Below, piece after piece: positions 1-9,071 of a stretch of DNA of 64,000 nucleotides (the stretch's first letter is position 1; each line of letters opens with the position of its first letter). Location of the stretch: NCBI GenBank assembly GCA_947495135.1, contig CANLXN010000001.1:558001-622000 (forward strand), in the 5' to 3' direction. A program made the translations under genes and the position numbers. Origin of the DNA: an uncultured Flavobacteriaceae bacterium (GTDB lineage: Bacteria > Bacteroidota > Bacteroidia > Flavobacteriales > Flavobacteriaceae). Under the pieces are notes generated by a model that was not told the origin of the DNA, did not search any database, and was given only the letters and a program-made list of their open reading frames with translations.

Positions 1-739
1 TGCTTTTCCACTCATTTATATATATGAAAAGATATTTGGACTCGTCTCAGAAGTTTCGCTGTTAGAATTGAGTAACACCAACTCTTCGCTCTTAAAGGAG
101 TTGTCCAACAAGGCACCTGGAACTTTTCACCATTCTTTGAACGTGGCAAATCTTTCGGAAGCCGCTGCCAACGAGATTGGGGCAAATTCTATGTTAGTGC
201 GTGTGGCGGCGCTCTACCACGATATTGGAAAAATTGTAAATGCATCCAATTTCACAGAAAACCAATTAAATTCTGTGAATGTCCTCGATGAACTGGCTCC
301 TAAGGAAAGTGCTAAAATTATTATTGATCACGTTATAAAAGGAGTAGAAATAGCTCGAAAAAATAAGCTTCCAGAGCGGGTTATTGATTTTATTAGAACG
401 CATCATGGAACAAGTTTGGTCTACTATTTTTATAAAAAAGAGGAGCAATTGCACGGGGTCGCAAATGAAGATGACTTTAGGTATCCTGGGCCAAAACCAT
501 TTTCGAAAGAAACCGCGATTCTAATGATGGCAGATAGTGTGGAGGCTGCAAGTAAAAGCTTAAAGGAGCCAACTTCTACCAAAATCGATGCTTTTGTAGA
601 AAATATTATCAATAAGCAAATGGAGCAAGGTCAGTTTATAAATGCGAACGTCACCTTTAAAGAAATTGAAATTATCAAAAAAGTACTCAAGAAAAAATTA
701 AATAACATCTACCACTTAAGAGTAGAATATCCTGAATAG
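1..739 (+). CDS. 7TM-HD family phosphohydrolase (PgpH/YqfF-like), 3' end only
   Basis: The gene is cut by the window start. The reading frame is open from base 2, and the residues before the first possible start (AFPLIYIYEKIFGLVSEVSL) read like the end of the last membrane segment and linker of PgpH-type proteins, so the TTG at 68 is not the real start. The visible part is the cytoplasmic HD domain: His in GTFHHSLNVA, the HD pair in LYHDIGKI, a later HHG and a D in MMADSVEAA. In characterised relatives (Listeria PgpH) this domain hydrolyses cyclic di-AMP; here the substrate is inferred. The CDGSH gene follows 6 bp downstream, so the two are probably co-transcribed. Family assignment is good; the membrane half cannot be seen. 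Confidence 0.85.
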   Translation, partial: AFPLIYIYEKIFGLVSEVSLLELSNTNSSLLKELSNKAPGTFHHSLNVANLSEAAANEIGANSMLVRVAALYHDIGKIVNASNFTENQLNSVNVLDELAPKESAKIIIDHVIKGVEIARKNKLPERVIDFIRTHHGTSLVYYFYKKEEQLHGVANEDDFRYPGPKPFSKETAILMMADSVEAASKSLKEPTSTKIDAFVENIINKQMEQGQFINANVTFKEIEIIKKVLKKKLNNIYHLRVEYPE

Positions 740-745
740 ATTACT

Positions 746-985
746 ATGGAAAACAATAACAAAAGAGGAGGAGATGCTCCAATTGCATGCGAATTAGAGG
801 CTGGTAAAAAGTACTCATGGTGCACCTGCGGCCACAGCGAAAATCAGCCATTTTGTGATGGTGGTCATAGAGCGGCAGAAGCAACTCCCAACTTGCGTTT
901 TGAAGCTACAGAAACCAAAACGGCTTATTTGTGTACTTGTAAACTCACCAAAAACCCTCCTTACTGCGATGGGTCTCACAAGTAG
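746..985 (+). CDS. Tandem CDGSH iron-sulfur domain protein
   Basis: A 79-residue protein with two CDGSH-type 2Fe-2S motifs: CTCGHSENQPFCDGGH (about residues 27-42) and CTCKLTKNPPYCDGSH near the C-terminus. Each has the three-Cys-one-His ligand set of the mitoNEET/CISD family. No signal peptide or membrane anchor is visible, so it is a soluble redox or cluster-transfer protein; partner unknown. It starts 6 bp after the HD phosphohydrolase stop. The first motif has CDGGH instead of CDGSH; the ligands are unchanged. Confidence 0.9.
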   Translation: MENNNKRGGDAPIACELEAGKKYSWCTCGHSENQPFCDGGHRAAEATPNLRFEATETKTAYLCTCKLTKNPPYCDGSHK

Positions 986-993
986 TATTTCAT

Positions 994-1221
994 TTATTTT
1001 TTTATAATACGAACGGTTTTTATTATTTTTTCTTTGTTGGTGATATGTATAATGTATTGCCCCTTTTTGAGGTGGTCAATGCTCAGATAAATTTCAGGCA
1101 CAACATTACCCAACGTTCCAGTAAATACAATGGGGTTTTTTTTCATGCCAAATAGGTTCCATTTTGAAAGTGGAATAAAATTACCGGAATAAGTAAAAAG
1201 TGAATGGTTGAGTTGTAACAA
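994..1221 (-). CDS. Short protein resembling the end of a T9SS type A sorting domain; possibly a gene remnant
   Basis: A 75-codon frame whose last 30 residues (LKKGQYIIHITNKEKIIKTV...) match the usual ending of type A C-terminal sorting domains of the type IX secretion system: hydrophobic beta strand, then KKxxKK. The preceding LSKWNLFGMKK fits the strand before it. The YPNP-like beginning of the domain, any cargo domain and a signal peptide are all missing. The only start is TTG at 1221; the frame is open for 14 more codons upstream to a stop, with no ATG or GTG. It may be the surviving 3' end of a lost T9SS cargo gene rather than a working gene. It ends 8 bp from the convergent CDGSH gene. 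Confidence 0.35.
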   Translation of the reverse strand: MLQLNHSLFTYSGNFIPLSKWNLFGMKKNPIVFTGTLGNVVPEIYLSIDHLKKGQYIIHITNKEKIIKTVRIIKK

Positions 1222-1304
1222 ATAATGAAAGGATTGTAACTTTTTGACGTTACAAGTTGCAGTTTATGTCTGTTCGACTAAGGTTCGGCTTCGAGCACTG
1301 CGCT

Positions 1305-4300
1305 CTAATCTTTCTTCACATATTCGCTGGGCGTATTTCCATAAACTTCTTTGAAACACTTTATAAAATAGGACGGAGTATTAAAGCCTACGCTATACGC
1401 CACTTCGTTTATGGTAATATCTTTTTCTAATAAAGGTACCGCTGCTCTCAATCTTTGGATTCGTAGAAATTCTGAAGTGCTCAATCCAGTTAATGCTTTC
1501 ATTTTTCGGTGTAATTGCATTCTACTCATATGAAGTTCACCCGCGAACTTTTCTGCATTAAAAGTCGGATTGGTTAGATGAGTATCAAGAATAGTATCCA
1601 CATCCTCTAGAAAGGTCTCATCTACTGGTGTGATGGCAATATCTTTAGGCTTTAGAAATAAGTTCTGACTGTATCGCTCTCGTAATTTACGCCTTAAATT
1701 AATGATGTTAGTGGCCTTTTGCGCAAGTATTGCAGCGTTAAAAGGCTTTGTTATATAATCGTCTGCCTTGTTCTGAAGTCCCTCCAATTCGGATGTGTCG
1801 CCCGTTTTAGCAGTTAATAGAATAATAGGAATATGACTTGTTCGGGTATCAGTTTTAAGGGTATTACACAACTCGATACCGTCTTTTTTTGGCATCATAA
1901 TATCACTTATAATAAGATCTGGAATCGAATCAATGGCCATTTTGATTCCTTCTAGCCCGTCCTTGGCTTCGCTCACCATACAGTTCTCATTGAAGAGTGA
2001 GACAATGTAAGAGCGAATTTCAGCATTATCTTCTACAATTAGAATTTGTGGGGTGTTGTCTAATTCCGTTTCGAAAATGGGGGAGGCGGCTGGGGGTATT
2101 AGTTCTAAGCTCTTTAGTTCTTCTGAAATGTTATTAATATTATAATTGCTCTTCGCTATCGGAATTTCAACAATGAATGAGATGGTCTCTTTATTTTCCT
2201 TTACCACTTGCACCGAACCATTGCTTAAAGTAGCGAGCTCTTTAATAATTGCTAGTCCTACACCAACTCCTTGCGCATTCTTATCCACTTGATAGAAACG
2301 CTCAAATAAGTGGTCGATTTCCTTGGTGGTTAAAGTGTTGTTATCGTTAATGGTGGTCATTTTCAAAACGTTCCCGTCCAATTTAGCTTTAAAAATAACT
2401 TTGGAGTTTTCTGGAGCGTATTTTACAGCATTCGAAAGTAAATTAGATATAATTTTCTCCATTGCATCTCTATCATACCAAGTCTCTGTTATGGTAAAAT
2501 GCTTATCGTCAATTTCCGATTTAATATTGATGCCTTTTTCGTTGGCACGAAGCGAAAAGGCTTCTAAGAGCTGCAGTATCTGGGGTTTCAGGTCGTGCCT
2601 ACCCACCTTCAATTGGACCACTCCTTTTTCTAGCTTGGAAAGATCGAGCAATTGATTTACCAATCGGAGCATTCTTTGGGAGCTTCCTTCGATAATTTTT
2701 AACGACTTCTTGTCCTTTTCTTGCAAGGAAGAAGAGGCGATAAGTTGTTGTACCGGTGCCGAAATAAGTGTGAGCGGAGTTCTAAATTCGTGTGAAATAT
2801 TGGTGTATAATTTCGATTTTAATTCATCTAATTTTGTAAGACGCTCTGTTTCTTCGTGCTCTAACTGCAGTTGAAGCTGCATTTTCCACCGTGATTTCAG
2901 GTAATAGTAAATACCAAATAGTAAGAGAATAGAAAAGAGTGCATATCCTAGTTTGGCTACTGTTGTTAAATACCAAGGGGATTGTATATTAAAATTATAG
3001 GTCGCAGGACTATCGTCCCAAATCCCCTCATAATTGCTGGAAAGCACTTTAAACGTATAGTTTCCAGCGGGTAAATTAGGATAATGGGCAAAATTATTCG
3101 TGCTAGGGGCAGACCAGTTTGTCTCGTAATTTTGAAGCTGGTACTTATACAAATTACTTTGTGGCTGCGAAAAGTGGAGTCCAGCGAAGGTAAAGGAGAT
3201 GGTGTTTTGTCTTGCACTAAATTTCCTGTGATTTTCTAATGGAATCTCTTCCGCAAACAATTCAAGTTTATTGATTACCGTTTTTGGAGGAACAAGATTT
3301 CCACTCAAGAACTCAGGATTGAACCAGTTAATGCCATTTAAGCCGCCAAAATAGAGGTTTCCATCTTTTCCTTCATAGGATGCTCCTGTATTAAATTCCA
3401 TCGCCTGCAATCCGTCGTAAATATCATAATTAGTAATTTTCGGAATATCATCTGGATTAGTAAGATAAAATCGGGTAATCCCTCTATTGGAACTTAACCA
3501 TAAATTTCCTTTTGAATCGGGCAAAATCCCGTAAATAACGTTGTTTGGTAGAAGGTCTTTGGAGGTGTAGCTTGTTAATTGTTCGGTTTCAGTATTAAAT
3601 CGTTGAAGTCCATTTCCGTTGGTTCCAATCCACAGATACGGTGCTTCATAGTACAAGGATTTTATATTATAAACTTGGTTTAATTGAAATTTCACAAAGA
3701 TGCCTGTATTAGGGTCAAACTTCAATAAGCCGTCATTTTCGGTTCCTATCCATAGCATCTCCTTATCTCCTTCATATAGTACTCTAATATTATTTAGAAT
3801 AGGAGAGGAGTCACCATTATATTGATGAATCACCCCTTTTTCAGGATCGAACTGTATGAGCCCAGCTTCTCTAGTACCTAACCAAACTCGTTTGTTGGAA
3901 TCTTGTAACATACACCAAATAGTTTCCGCAGGTAAGGCTGGAGAACTATTGCTATTAAAATTTTTAAAACGACCTGCCTTGTCAAGTATAGAAAGGCCAT
4001 TGTTTTGAAAACCAATCCATACCGTATGATCTATTGTTAATAAACTCATGATGCGATTAGAGGGAATTCCATTAGGCCTATTGGGATCCAACTTGTAAGA
4101 CTTAAAAATGTTCTTTTTAGTGTTATAGCTTGTTAATCCTTTTCCAGAAGTACCAATCCATAGCGTATTTTTTGAGTCCTGAGCGATGGCTCGTGTAACA
4201 TCCACATTTACGTCGGTTGGGGTTTGAAAATTTGTTAGCTGGTTAAATTTTGAAAGATTCTCATCGTAATAGCTCAAACCACCGCCATCGGTTCCTAACC

Positions 4301-5252
4301 ATATTACGCCAGTGTAGTCTTCATATAAACAAAGTACATCGTTGTAATGTAGTGCTTGAGGATTGTACTGTTGAACTGTAAAATGCTCAACAACCTTATT
4401 ATCCAGATCTAATCTATAGGCCCCATCGCCATAGGTGCCAATCCAGAGTCTGTTTTTAGAATCGAATAATAGTGTCTGGATATTTAGATTTGTGGGTATG
4501 GTGTTTTTTAGATCAAAACCTTCGAACTTCTTAAGCGTTTTATTTTCATCGTTTTTGAAATACAATCCGTTACCAAAAGTCCCGGCCCAGAGTGTATTCT
4601 CGGTTCCAGTTGCCATGCTGCTAAAACTAATTTTGTAGGATGTATTAGCTGAAAGCTTTTCATAAGCCAACGTACTCCTATTTATCAGGTAAATTCCTCC
4701 ATCGGAAGCGATAGTGATGTCATTTTTAAAAGTGGAGATATGATAGCCAAATTTATTTGTATCCGCACCCCGAAGGACTTGAATGGTATCATTATTAGCT
4801 CGATTAACAACATAGGCGCCATTTCCGAAGGTAGCCACCCAAAGCTGGTCATGTGTATCGAGAATGGTACTCGGATTGCTGAATTTAGGAATTGGTTTGA
4901 ATTTATTGGTGATCGTTGAATACTGCTCAAGTCCATCATTGATGCTTATACTGTAGATAGATCCCGTAGCGGAACAGTAAATTTTACCTAATTTACTATA
5001 GTTTTCCCTTGTAATGTCTTCATAGAACTTTGAATAGTAGGTAAAAGTTCGACCATCGTATTTATTAAGACCATCTTGAGTCGCAAACCATAAATAGCCC
5101 GTGCTATCTTGAGCGATAGAAACAACGCTATTTTGAGAAAGACCTTCATTAACCGAGAGCTGACTAAAAGATACTTGCTTCTGCAGTTGGGCTACAACTA
5201 GAGAAGGAAACAAAAATAAAATGTAAATACATGTATTTTTCAAAATCTCCAT
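1305..5252 (-). CDS. Hybrid two-component system protein (propeller sensor, kinase, receiver, AraC-type regulator)
   Basis: A 1315-residue one-protein signalling system. In order: signal peptide (1-21); a long series of two-component propeller repeats (about 30-640) such as DSTGYLWFATQDGLNKYDG; a Y_Y_Y domain (about 690-760); one membrane helix (about 768-785); HisKA with phospho-acceptor His821 in SHEFRTPL; ATPase with N-box Asn937; receiver with phospho-Asp1117 in IISDIMMPKKDG; AraC-type DNA-binding end (about 1215-1315). Periplasmic ligand binding would drive transcription. Homologues often control polysaccharide-use loci, but no SusC/SusD or glycoside hydrolase lies in this window, so it looks like an orphan here. 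The usual D-x-G turn of the ATPase is NDNNT, an unusual change. Confidence 0.95.
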   Translation of the reverse strand: MEILKNTCIYILFLFPSLVVAQLQKQVSFSQLSVNEGLSQNSVVSIAQDSTGYLWFATQDGLNKYDGRTFTYYSKFYEDITRENYSKLGKIYCSATGSIYSISINDGLEQYSTITNKFKPIPKFSNPSTILDTHDQLWVATFGNGAYVVNRANNDTIQVLRGADTNKFGYHISTFKNDITIASDGGIYLINRSTLAYEKLSANTSYKISFSSMATGTENTLWAGTFGNGLYFKNDENKTLKKFEGFDLKNTIPTNLNIQTLLFDSKNRLWIGTYGDGAYRLDLDNKVVEHFTVQQYNPQALHYNDVLCLYEDYTGVIWLGTDGGGLSYYDENLSKFNQLTNFQTPTDVNVDVTRAIAQDSKNTLWIGTSGKGLTSYNTKKNIFKSYKLDPNRPNGIPSNRIMSLLTIDHTVWIGFQNNGLSILDKAGRFKNFNSNSSPALPAETIWCMLQDSNKRVWLGTREAGLIQFDPEKGVIHQYNGDSSPILNNIRVLYEGDKEMLWIGTENDGLLKFDPNTGIFVKFQLNQVYNIKSLYYEAPYLWIGTNGNGLQRFNTETEQLTSYTSKDLLPNNVIYGILPDSKGNLWLSSNRGITRFYLTNPDDIPKITNYDIYDGLQAMEFNTGASYEGKDGNLYFGGLNGINWFNPEFLSGNLVPPKTVINKLELFAEEIPLENHRKFSARQNTISFTFAGLHFSQPQSNLYKYQLQNYETNWSAPSTNNFAHYPNLPAGNYTFKVLSSNYEGIWDDSPATYNFNIQSPWYLTTVAKLGYALFSILLLFGIYYYLKSRWKMQLQLQLEHEETERLTKLDELKSKLYTNISHEFRTPLTLISAPVQQLIASSSLQEKDKKSLKIIEGSSQRMLRLVNQLLDLSKLEKGVVQLKVGRHDLKPQILQLLEAFSLRANEKGINIKSEIDDKHFTITETWYDRDAMEKIISNLLSNAVKYAPENSKVIFKAKLDGNVLKMTTINDNNTLTTKEIDHLFERFYQVDKNAQGVGVGLAIIKELATLSNGSVQVVKENKETISFIVEIPIAKSNYNINNISEELKSLELIPPAASPIFETELDNTPQILIVEDNAEIRSYIVSLFNENCMVSEAKDGLEGIKMAIDSIPDLIISDIMMPKKDGIELCNTLKTDTRTSHIPIILLTAKTGDTSELEGLQNKADDYITKPFNAAILAQKATNIINLRRKLRERYSQNLFLKPKDIAITPVDETFLEDVDTILDTHLTNPTFNAEKFAGELHMSRMQLHRKMKALTGLSTSEFLRIQRLRAAVPLLEKDITINEVAYSVGFNTPSYFIKCFKEVYGNTPSEYVKKD

Positions 5253-5309
5253 TTGACATTGTGAAATCTAAAATACAACTATTTGAGAAGTAGTAAGTGG
5301 AATAGAAAG

Positions 5310-6119
5310 CTATTCAATGAATTCCTTGATTGCAATTGCGACTCCATCCTCAATATTCTTTGCGGTTATTGCATTGGCTATCTCTAACACTTCTGGTTTT
5401 GCATTTTGTACTGCCACTCCCATTCCAACCGCTTTAAGCATTTGGATGTCGTTGTAATTATCACCAAAGGCAATTATATCTTTTGGTGTAATGTGCTGAT
5501 AATTTTGTGTCAGTAGTTCGTTGATTGCAGTTTCTTTTGAAATACTCTTGTGAGCAATTTCGATATAAGTTGTTTTAGATCTGTACAAATTAATCTCGGA
5601 AGAATATTGTTCTTCTAACGTATTGTAGAGAAGTTCAATTTCATTTTCATCACCCATCGCCATAATCTTATGAGCTCCTTTGTTTTTATGGTTCCACTGC
5701 GAGAGGGTTTTCGATACAGGTTGAACTAGGGGAGTGACTTGCGTATTATGAGCCTCTCGTTTTGCCCAGTAATCCATGCTTGGAACGTACCAGTGGTCAT
5801 TATTATAAAGGCTTAGGTGAATGGTGGTGTTCTCGCAAAGTTTGATTGCGTCCTCAAGCACATGGTTGGCTATTTCAGTAGAGCTCATCACCTTTTCGCC
5901 ATCTAATAATAATCCTCCGTTGTATGCAATTAATGGCGTGTCTAAAATACCTAGCTCTTCCTGAAGATGTCGCATCGCTTTTGGCATCCTTGAAGAAATT
6001 AATATTACGGGTATTCTGTCTTTAATTCTTTTTATTTCTGAAATGGTCAAGGGAGAAAGCCTGCGGTCTTTATCGAGCAGGGTTCCATCAATGTCTGTGC
6101 AGAGTAGGAGGTAATTCAT
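5310..6119 (-). CDS. Cof-type HAD-superfamily phosphatase
   Basis: A soluble HAD phosphatase of about 269 residues. Motif I is CTDIDGTLLD near the N-terminus; motif II is in VILISSRMP; motif IV is IIAFGDNYNDIQML; the C2-type cap lies between. Relatives dephosphorylate sugar phosphates or flavin precursors; the substrate here is unknown. The frame could start 20 codons earlier at 6179, but that extension would run through a strong terminator hairpin (6142-6164) belonging to the upstream gene. The ATG at 6119, which begins directly with MNYLLLCTDIDG, is therefore chosen. The hybrid two-component gene follows downstream on the same strand. Confidence 0.9.
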   Translation of the reverse strand: MNYLLLCTDIDGTLLDKDRRLSPLTISEIKRIKDRIPVILISSRMPKAMRHLQEELGILDTPLIAYNGGLLLDGEKVMSSTEIANHVLEDAIKLCENTTIHLSLYNNDHWYVPSMDYWAKREAHNTQVTPLVQPVSKTLSQWNHKNKGAHKIMAMGDENEIELLYNTLEEQYSSEINLYRSKTTYIEIAHKSISKETAINELLTQNYQHITPKDIIAFGDNYNDIQMLKAVGMGVAVQNAKPEVLEIANAITAKNIEDGVAIAIKEFIE

Positions 6120-6130
6120 TATGTAAATAT

Positions 6131-6164
6131 ATAAAACAAAAAACTCCCCGTTTGGAGGGGAGTT
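6131..6164 (-). terminator. Intrinsic terminator of the polyamine operon
   Basis: Read on the minus strand, an 8-bp perfect stem (AACTCCCC/GGGGAGTT, 6142-6164, 7-nt loop) is followed by a T-rich run TTTTTTGTTTTAT. It lies 40 bp after the stop of the acetyltransferase-nitrilase gene and before the ATG of the HAD gene. A nearly identical copy follows tRNA-Arg at 11931-11963. Confidence 0.85.
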
Positions 6165-6202
6165 ATAATGTGAGTGCATTTTTTGTGGAATAATCGTTTA
6201 AA

Positions 6203-7735
6203 TTAATCCATGAGCTTTTTCAGTTCAAATAAGTCTTTTCTGCGGTCTTTTAGGTTCTTTACGGCTCCAAATTGATTAAGCTCTCTCAATAAATCGATAT
6301 CTACATCGGCTATTAGAATCATTTCAGTATTGGGTGTGGCCTCTGCCTTTATTCCGTTTGAAGGAAACGAAAAGTCGCATGGAGTAAAGACCATCGATTG
6401 AGCAAACTGAATATCCATATTCTCCACGTTTGGTAAATTCCCTACACTTCCAGCTATAGCAACATAACATTCGTTTTCTATTGCTCGAGCCTGTGAGCAA
6501 TGGCGTACTCGTGAATATCCGTTTTGAGTGTCTGTTAAGAAAGGTACAAACAAAATATCCATTCCCTCATCGGCCAGTAATCTGCTCAATTCGGGAAATT
6601 CGGAATCATAACAAATAAGTACACCAATTTTACCGCAGTCGGTATCAAACGCTTTAATTTGATTACCCCCTTGCATACCCCATACTTTTGCTTCGTCTGG
6701 AGTAACATGTAGTTTTTCATAGCGCTCTACGGTTCCATCTCGTCTACATAAATAGCCCACATTGTAAAGACGTCCATCTTTCATTTCAGGCATACTTCCA
6801 GAAATGATATTAATGTTATAGGTAATAGAAAACTCTGAAAACTTTTCTACAATCGAAGAGGTATGTTTGGCTAATTCTCTTATCGCGTCGGGTGTTTTTA
6901 AATGGTTTACATCTGCCATGAGCGGTGCATTAAAAAACTCAGGGAACAGTGCAAAATCTGATCGATAGCCAGCGACCGCGTCTATAAAGTACTCAGCTTG
7001 TTTTAACAGCTCATCTAGGTCCTTATAGGGACGCATTTGCCATTGTATTAAGCCTAAACGCACTACACTTTTTTTGGTAGCTGCCTTTTTACTAGGCTTT
7101 TTATAGTAAATGTTATCCCATTCCATTAGAACGGCATACTCGTTAGAGGCCTCATCGCCTTCCAAATATCCTTTCATTACTTTTGAAGGATGAAAATCGT
7201 TAGAAATTTGAAAGTTTAAAACTGGGTCATTGATTTCTTTTCGCTTTACTTTTTCAATATACTCCTTAGGTGAAATCTTTTCTGAATACTTGTAGTAATT
7301 AGGCATTCTTCCTCCAAAAGCAATACCTCTTAAATTCATTTTTTCTGCAACTTCTTTTCTGTAGTCATAGAGCCTTCTTCCAAGTCGTAAGCCTCTAAAA
7401 GTAGGTTTGATAAATATATCAATACCGTAAAGAACATCACCAGTATTGGTATGAGTGCTAAAAGAATAATCACCTGTAATGTCTTTGTAAGTATGCCCCT
7501 CTTCTACGCTGTCATAGTCTACGAGGATAGATAAAGCACAACCAGCTAGTTCTCCATTAATCTTAATTACAACCTGTCCTTGAGGGAATTTATGAATCAG
7601 CGATTTTATATGGTTTTCTTTCCAATATGATTCTGGCATATTACTATATGCAGAAATCATAGCGGTTTTTAGCTGCTGGTAATCTTTGAGCTCTAAATAT
7701 TTTAACTCAATATTTTCAATGTCTTTAGTTTTCAT
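6203..7735 (-). CDS. GNAT acetyltransferase fused to a nitrilase-family amidohydrolase
   Basis: A 510-residue two-domain protein. Residues 1-210 are a GNAT domain with an acetyl-CoA-binding turn around FRGLRLGRRLYD (113-124). Residues 225-510 are a carbon-nitrogen hydrolase with the Glu-Lys-Cys triad visible as Glu266 (FPEFF), Lys341 (EKLHV) and Cys375 (LICYDSEFPE). Nitrilase-family enzymes hydrolyse amides or carbamoyl amines; N-carbamoylputrescine amidase belongs to this superfamily. It is the last gene of a run with speA, speB and a deoxyhypusine-synthase-like gene, so a polyamine-related substrate is likely but unproven. Because an agmatinase is present, the carbamoylputrescine route is not needed to make putrescine, which argues for another substrate. 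Confidence 0.9.
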   Translation of the reverse strand: MKTKDIENIELKYLELKDYQQLKTAMISAYSNMPESYWKENHIKSLIHKFPQGQVVIKINGELAGCALSILVDYDSVEEGHTYKDITGDYSFSTHTNTGDVLYGIDIFIKPTFRGLRLGRRLYDYRKEVAEKMNLRGIAFGGRMPNYYKYSEKISPKEYIEKVKRKEINDPVLNFQISNDFHPSKVMKGYLEGDEASNEYAVLMEWDNIYYKKPSKKAATKKSVVRLGLIQWQMRPYKDLDELLKQAEYFIDAVAGYRSDFALFPEFFNAPLMADVNHLKTPDAIRELAKHTSSIVEKFSEFSITYNINIISGSMPEMKDGRLYNVGYLCRRDGTVERYEKLHVTPDEAKVWGMQGGNQIKAFDTDCGKIGVLICYDSEFPELSRLLADEGMDILFVPFLTDTQNGYSRVRHCSQARAIENECYVAIAGSVGNLPNVENMDIQFAQSMVFTPCDFSFPSNGIKAEATPNTEMILIADVDIDLLRELNQFGAVKNLKDRRKDLFELKKLMD

Positions 7736-7785
7736 TCACGTTGATTGGTGTCATTTTCACCATTATATATACTCGTTATAACGAA

Positions 7786-8085
7786 TTAAATTAACTCATC
7801 GTTGATTTCAGGGTCTTGAATAGCTTCTGGATCATCCTCGTCATAGTCTACATAATCGTCTTCGTCATAATTTTCCATCGTTAACACTAATTTCCGGCTC
7901 ACTTTTACTAGATATTTAGTGTCATCAGTATCTACTTGTACCGCTTCAACCCATTCCTCTTTAGCATTTTTAAATCTAATAACATTGACATCATCATAAC
8001 CATCGGGGTAAGTTTCTACTAAAAGGGCTAGTACCTCAGGAGTCAATTTCTTAAAGTCGACTATAATGCGTTTTCTATTATCCAT
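7786..8085 (-). CDS. Small acidic protein of unknown function in the polyamine operon
   Basis: A 99-residue soluble protein with a compact first half (IIVDFKKLTPEVLALLVETYP) and a very acidic tail from about residue 72 (ENYDEDDYVDYDEDDPEAI). No family is recognised; no signal peptide or membrane helix is seen. Its start is 2 bp from the stop of the deoxyhypusine-synthase-like gene and 50 bp separate it from the GNAT-nitrilase gene, so it is almost surely co-transcribed. An acidic tail could bind polyamines or a basic partner; that is speculation. Confidence 0.75.
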   Translation of the reverse strand: MDNRKRIIVDFKKLTPEVLALLVETYPDGYDDVNVIRFKNAKEEWVEAVQVDTDDTKYLVKVSRKLVLTMENYDEDDYVDYDEDDPEAIQDPEINDELI

Positions 8086-8087
8086 AA

Positions 8088-9071
8088 TTACATATTTAAT
8101 AAGTAAGCAAAAATCAATGGTGCAACAATGGTAGCATCACTTTCAATAATATATTTAGGGGTATTTATGTCTAATTTTCCCCAAGTAATTTTCTCATTTG
8201 GTACTGCACCACTATAGGAACCATAACTTGTAGTGGAGTCACTTATCTGACAGAAATAACTCCAAAACGGAGTGCCAGGGAGTTCCATGTCTTGATAAAG
8301 CATAGGCACAACGCAAATAGGGAAATCTCCTGCAATACCCCCGCCTATTTGGAAGAAGCCAACCCCATTTGATGAATTTTTTGTATACCAATCTGCCAAG
8401 AAGGTCATATACTCAATACCAGATTTTACAGTACTTGCCTCAAGTTCTCCTTTCATTACGTAGCTTGCGAAAATATTACCCATAGTACTGTCTTCCCAGC
8501 CAGGGCAAACAATAGGCAAGTTCTTTTCGGCTGCTGCGTACATCCATGAGTTCTTTACATCGATTTCATAGTATTCCTCTAGAACACCAGACAGAAGCAT
8601 TTTGTACATATATTCATGTGGTAAAAAGCGCTCACCATTTGCTTGAGTGTCTTTCCAAATCTTCACAATATGTTTTTGTAATCTTCTAAATGCCTCCTCT
8701 TCTGGAATACAGGTATCCGTAACTCGGTTTAATCCTTTTTCTAATAAATCCCATTCGTCTTGTGGTGTAAGATCCCGGTAATTAGGCACCCGCTTGTAAT
8801 GAGAGTGAGCTACTAAGTTCATAATATCCTCCTCAAGGTTAGCACCAGTGCAAGAAATTATTTGAACCTTATCTTGTCTGATCATTTCTGCAAAACTTTT
8901 CCCAAGTTCTGCTGTACTCATGGCGCCAGCCAGTGAAACCAGCATTTTAGCACCTGCGTTTAATTGTTTTTCATACCCTTTTGCCGCGTCTACAAGTGCA
9001 GCAGCATTGAAATGTAAATAATGGGTTTCTATGAATTGCGAAATAGGGCCTTTAGTATTCATCGTCTTCAT
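8088..9071 (-). CDS. Deoxyhypusine synthase family protein (possible homospermidine synthase)
   Basis: A 327-residue member of the deoxyhypusine synthase family. The catalytic-lysine neighbourhood is visible as WGKLD (Lys299), followed by the family-typical ESDATIVAPLIFAYLL; the NAD-binding SNGVGFFQIGGG is also present. Bacteria lack eIF5A, so the enzyme cannot make hypusine. Transfer of an aminobutyl group from spermidine or putrescine to another polyamine, giving homospermidine, is the natural inference, and homospermidine is reported as a major polyamine in many flavobacteria. The start overlaps the end of speB by 20 bp (ATG at 9071, or 9062 three codons later), implying translational coupling. 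The next gene follows after 2 bp. Confidence 0.88.
   Translation of the reverse strand: MKTMNTKGPISQFIETHYLHFNAAALVDAAKGYEKQLNAGAKMLVSLAGAMSTAELGKSFAEMIRQDKVQIISCTGANLEEDIMNLVAHSHYKRVPNYRDLTPQDEWDLLEKGLNRVTDTCIPEEEAFRRLQKHIVKIWKDTQANGERFLPHEYMYKMLLSGVLEEYYEIDVKNSWMYAAAEKNLPIVCPGWEDSTMGNIFASYVMKGELEASTVKSGIEYMTFLADWYTKNSSNGVGFFQIGGGIAGDFPICVVPMLYQDMELPGTPFWSYFCQISDSTTSYGSYSGAVPNEKITWGKLDINTPKYIIESDATIVAPLIFAYLLNM

Noticed and set aside
1305-5252. Polysaccharide utilisation locus around the hybrid regulator
   Set aside because: No SusC/SusD, glycoside hydrolase or sulfatase gene is in the window; the neighbours are a HAD phosphatase and a CDGSH protein.
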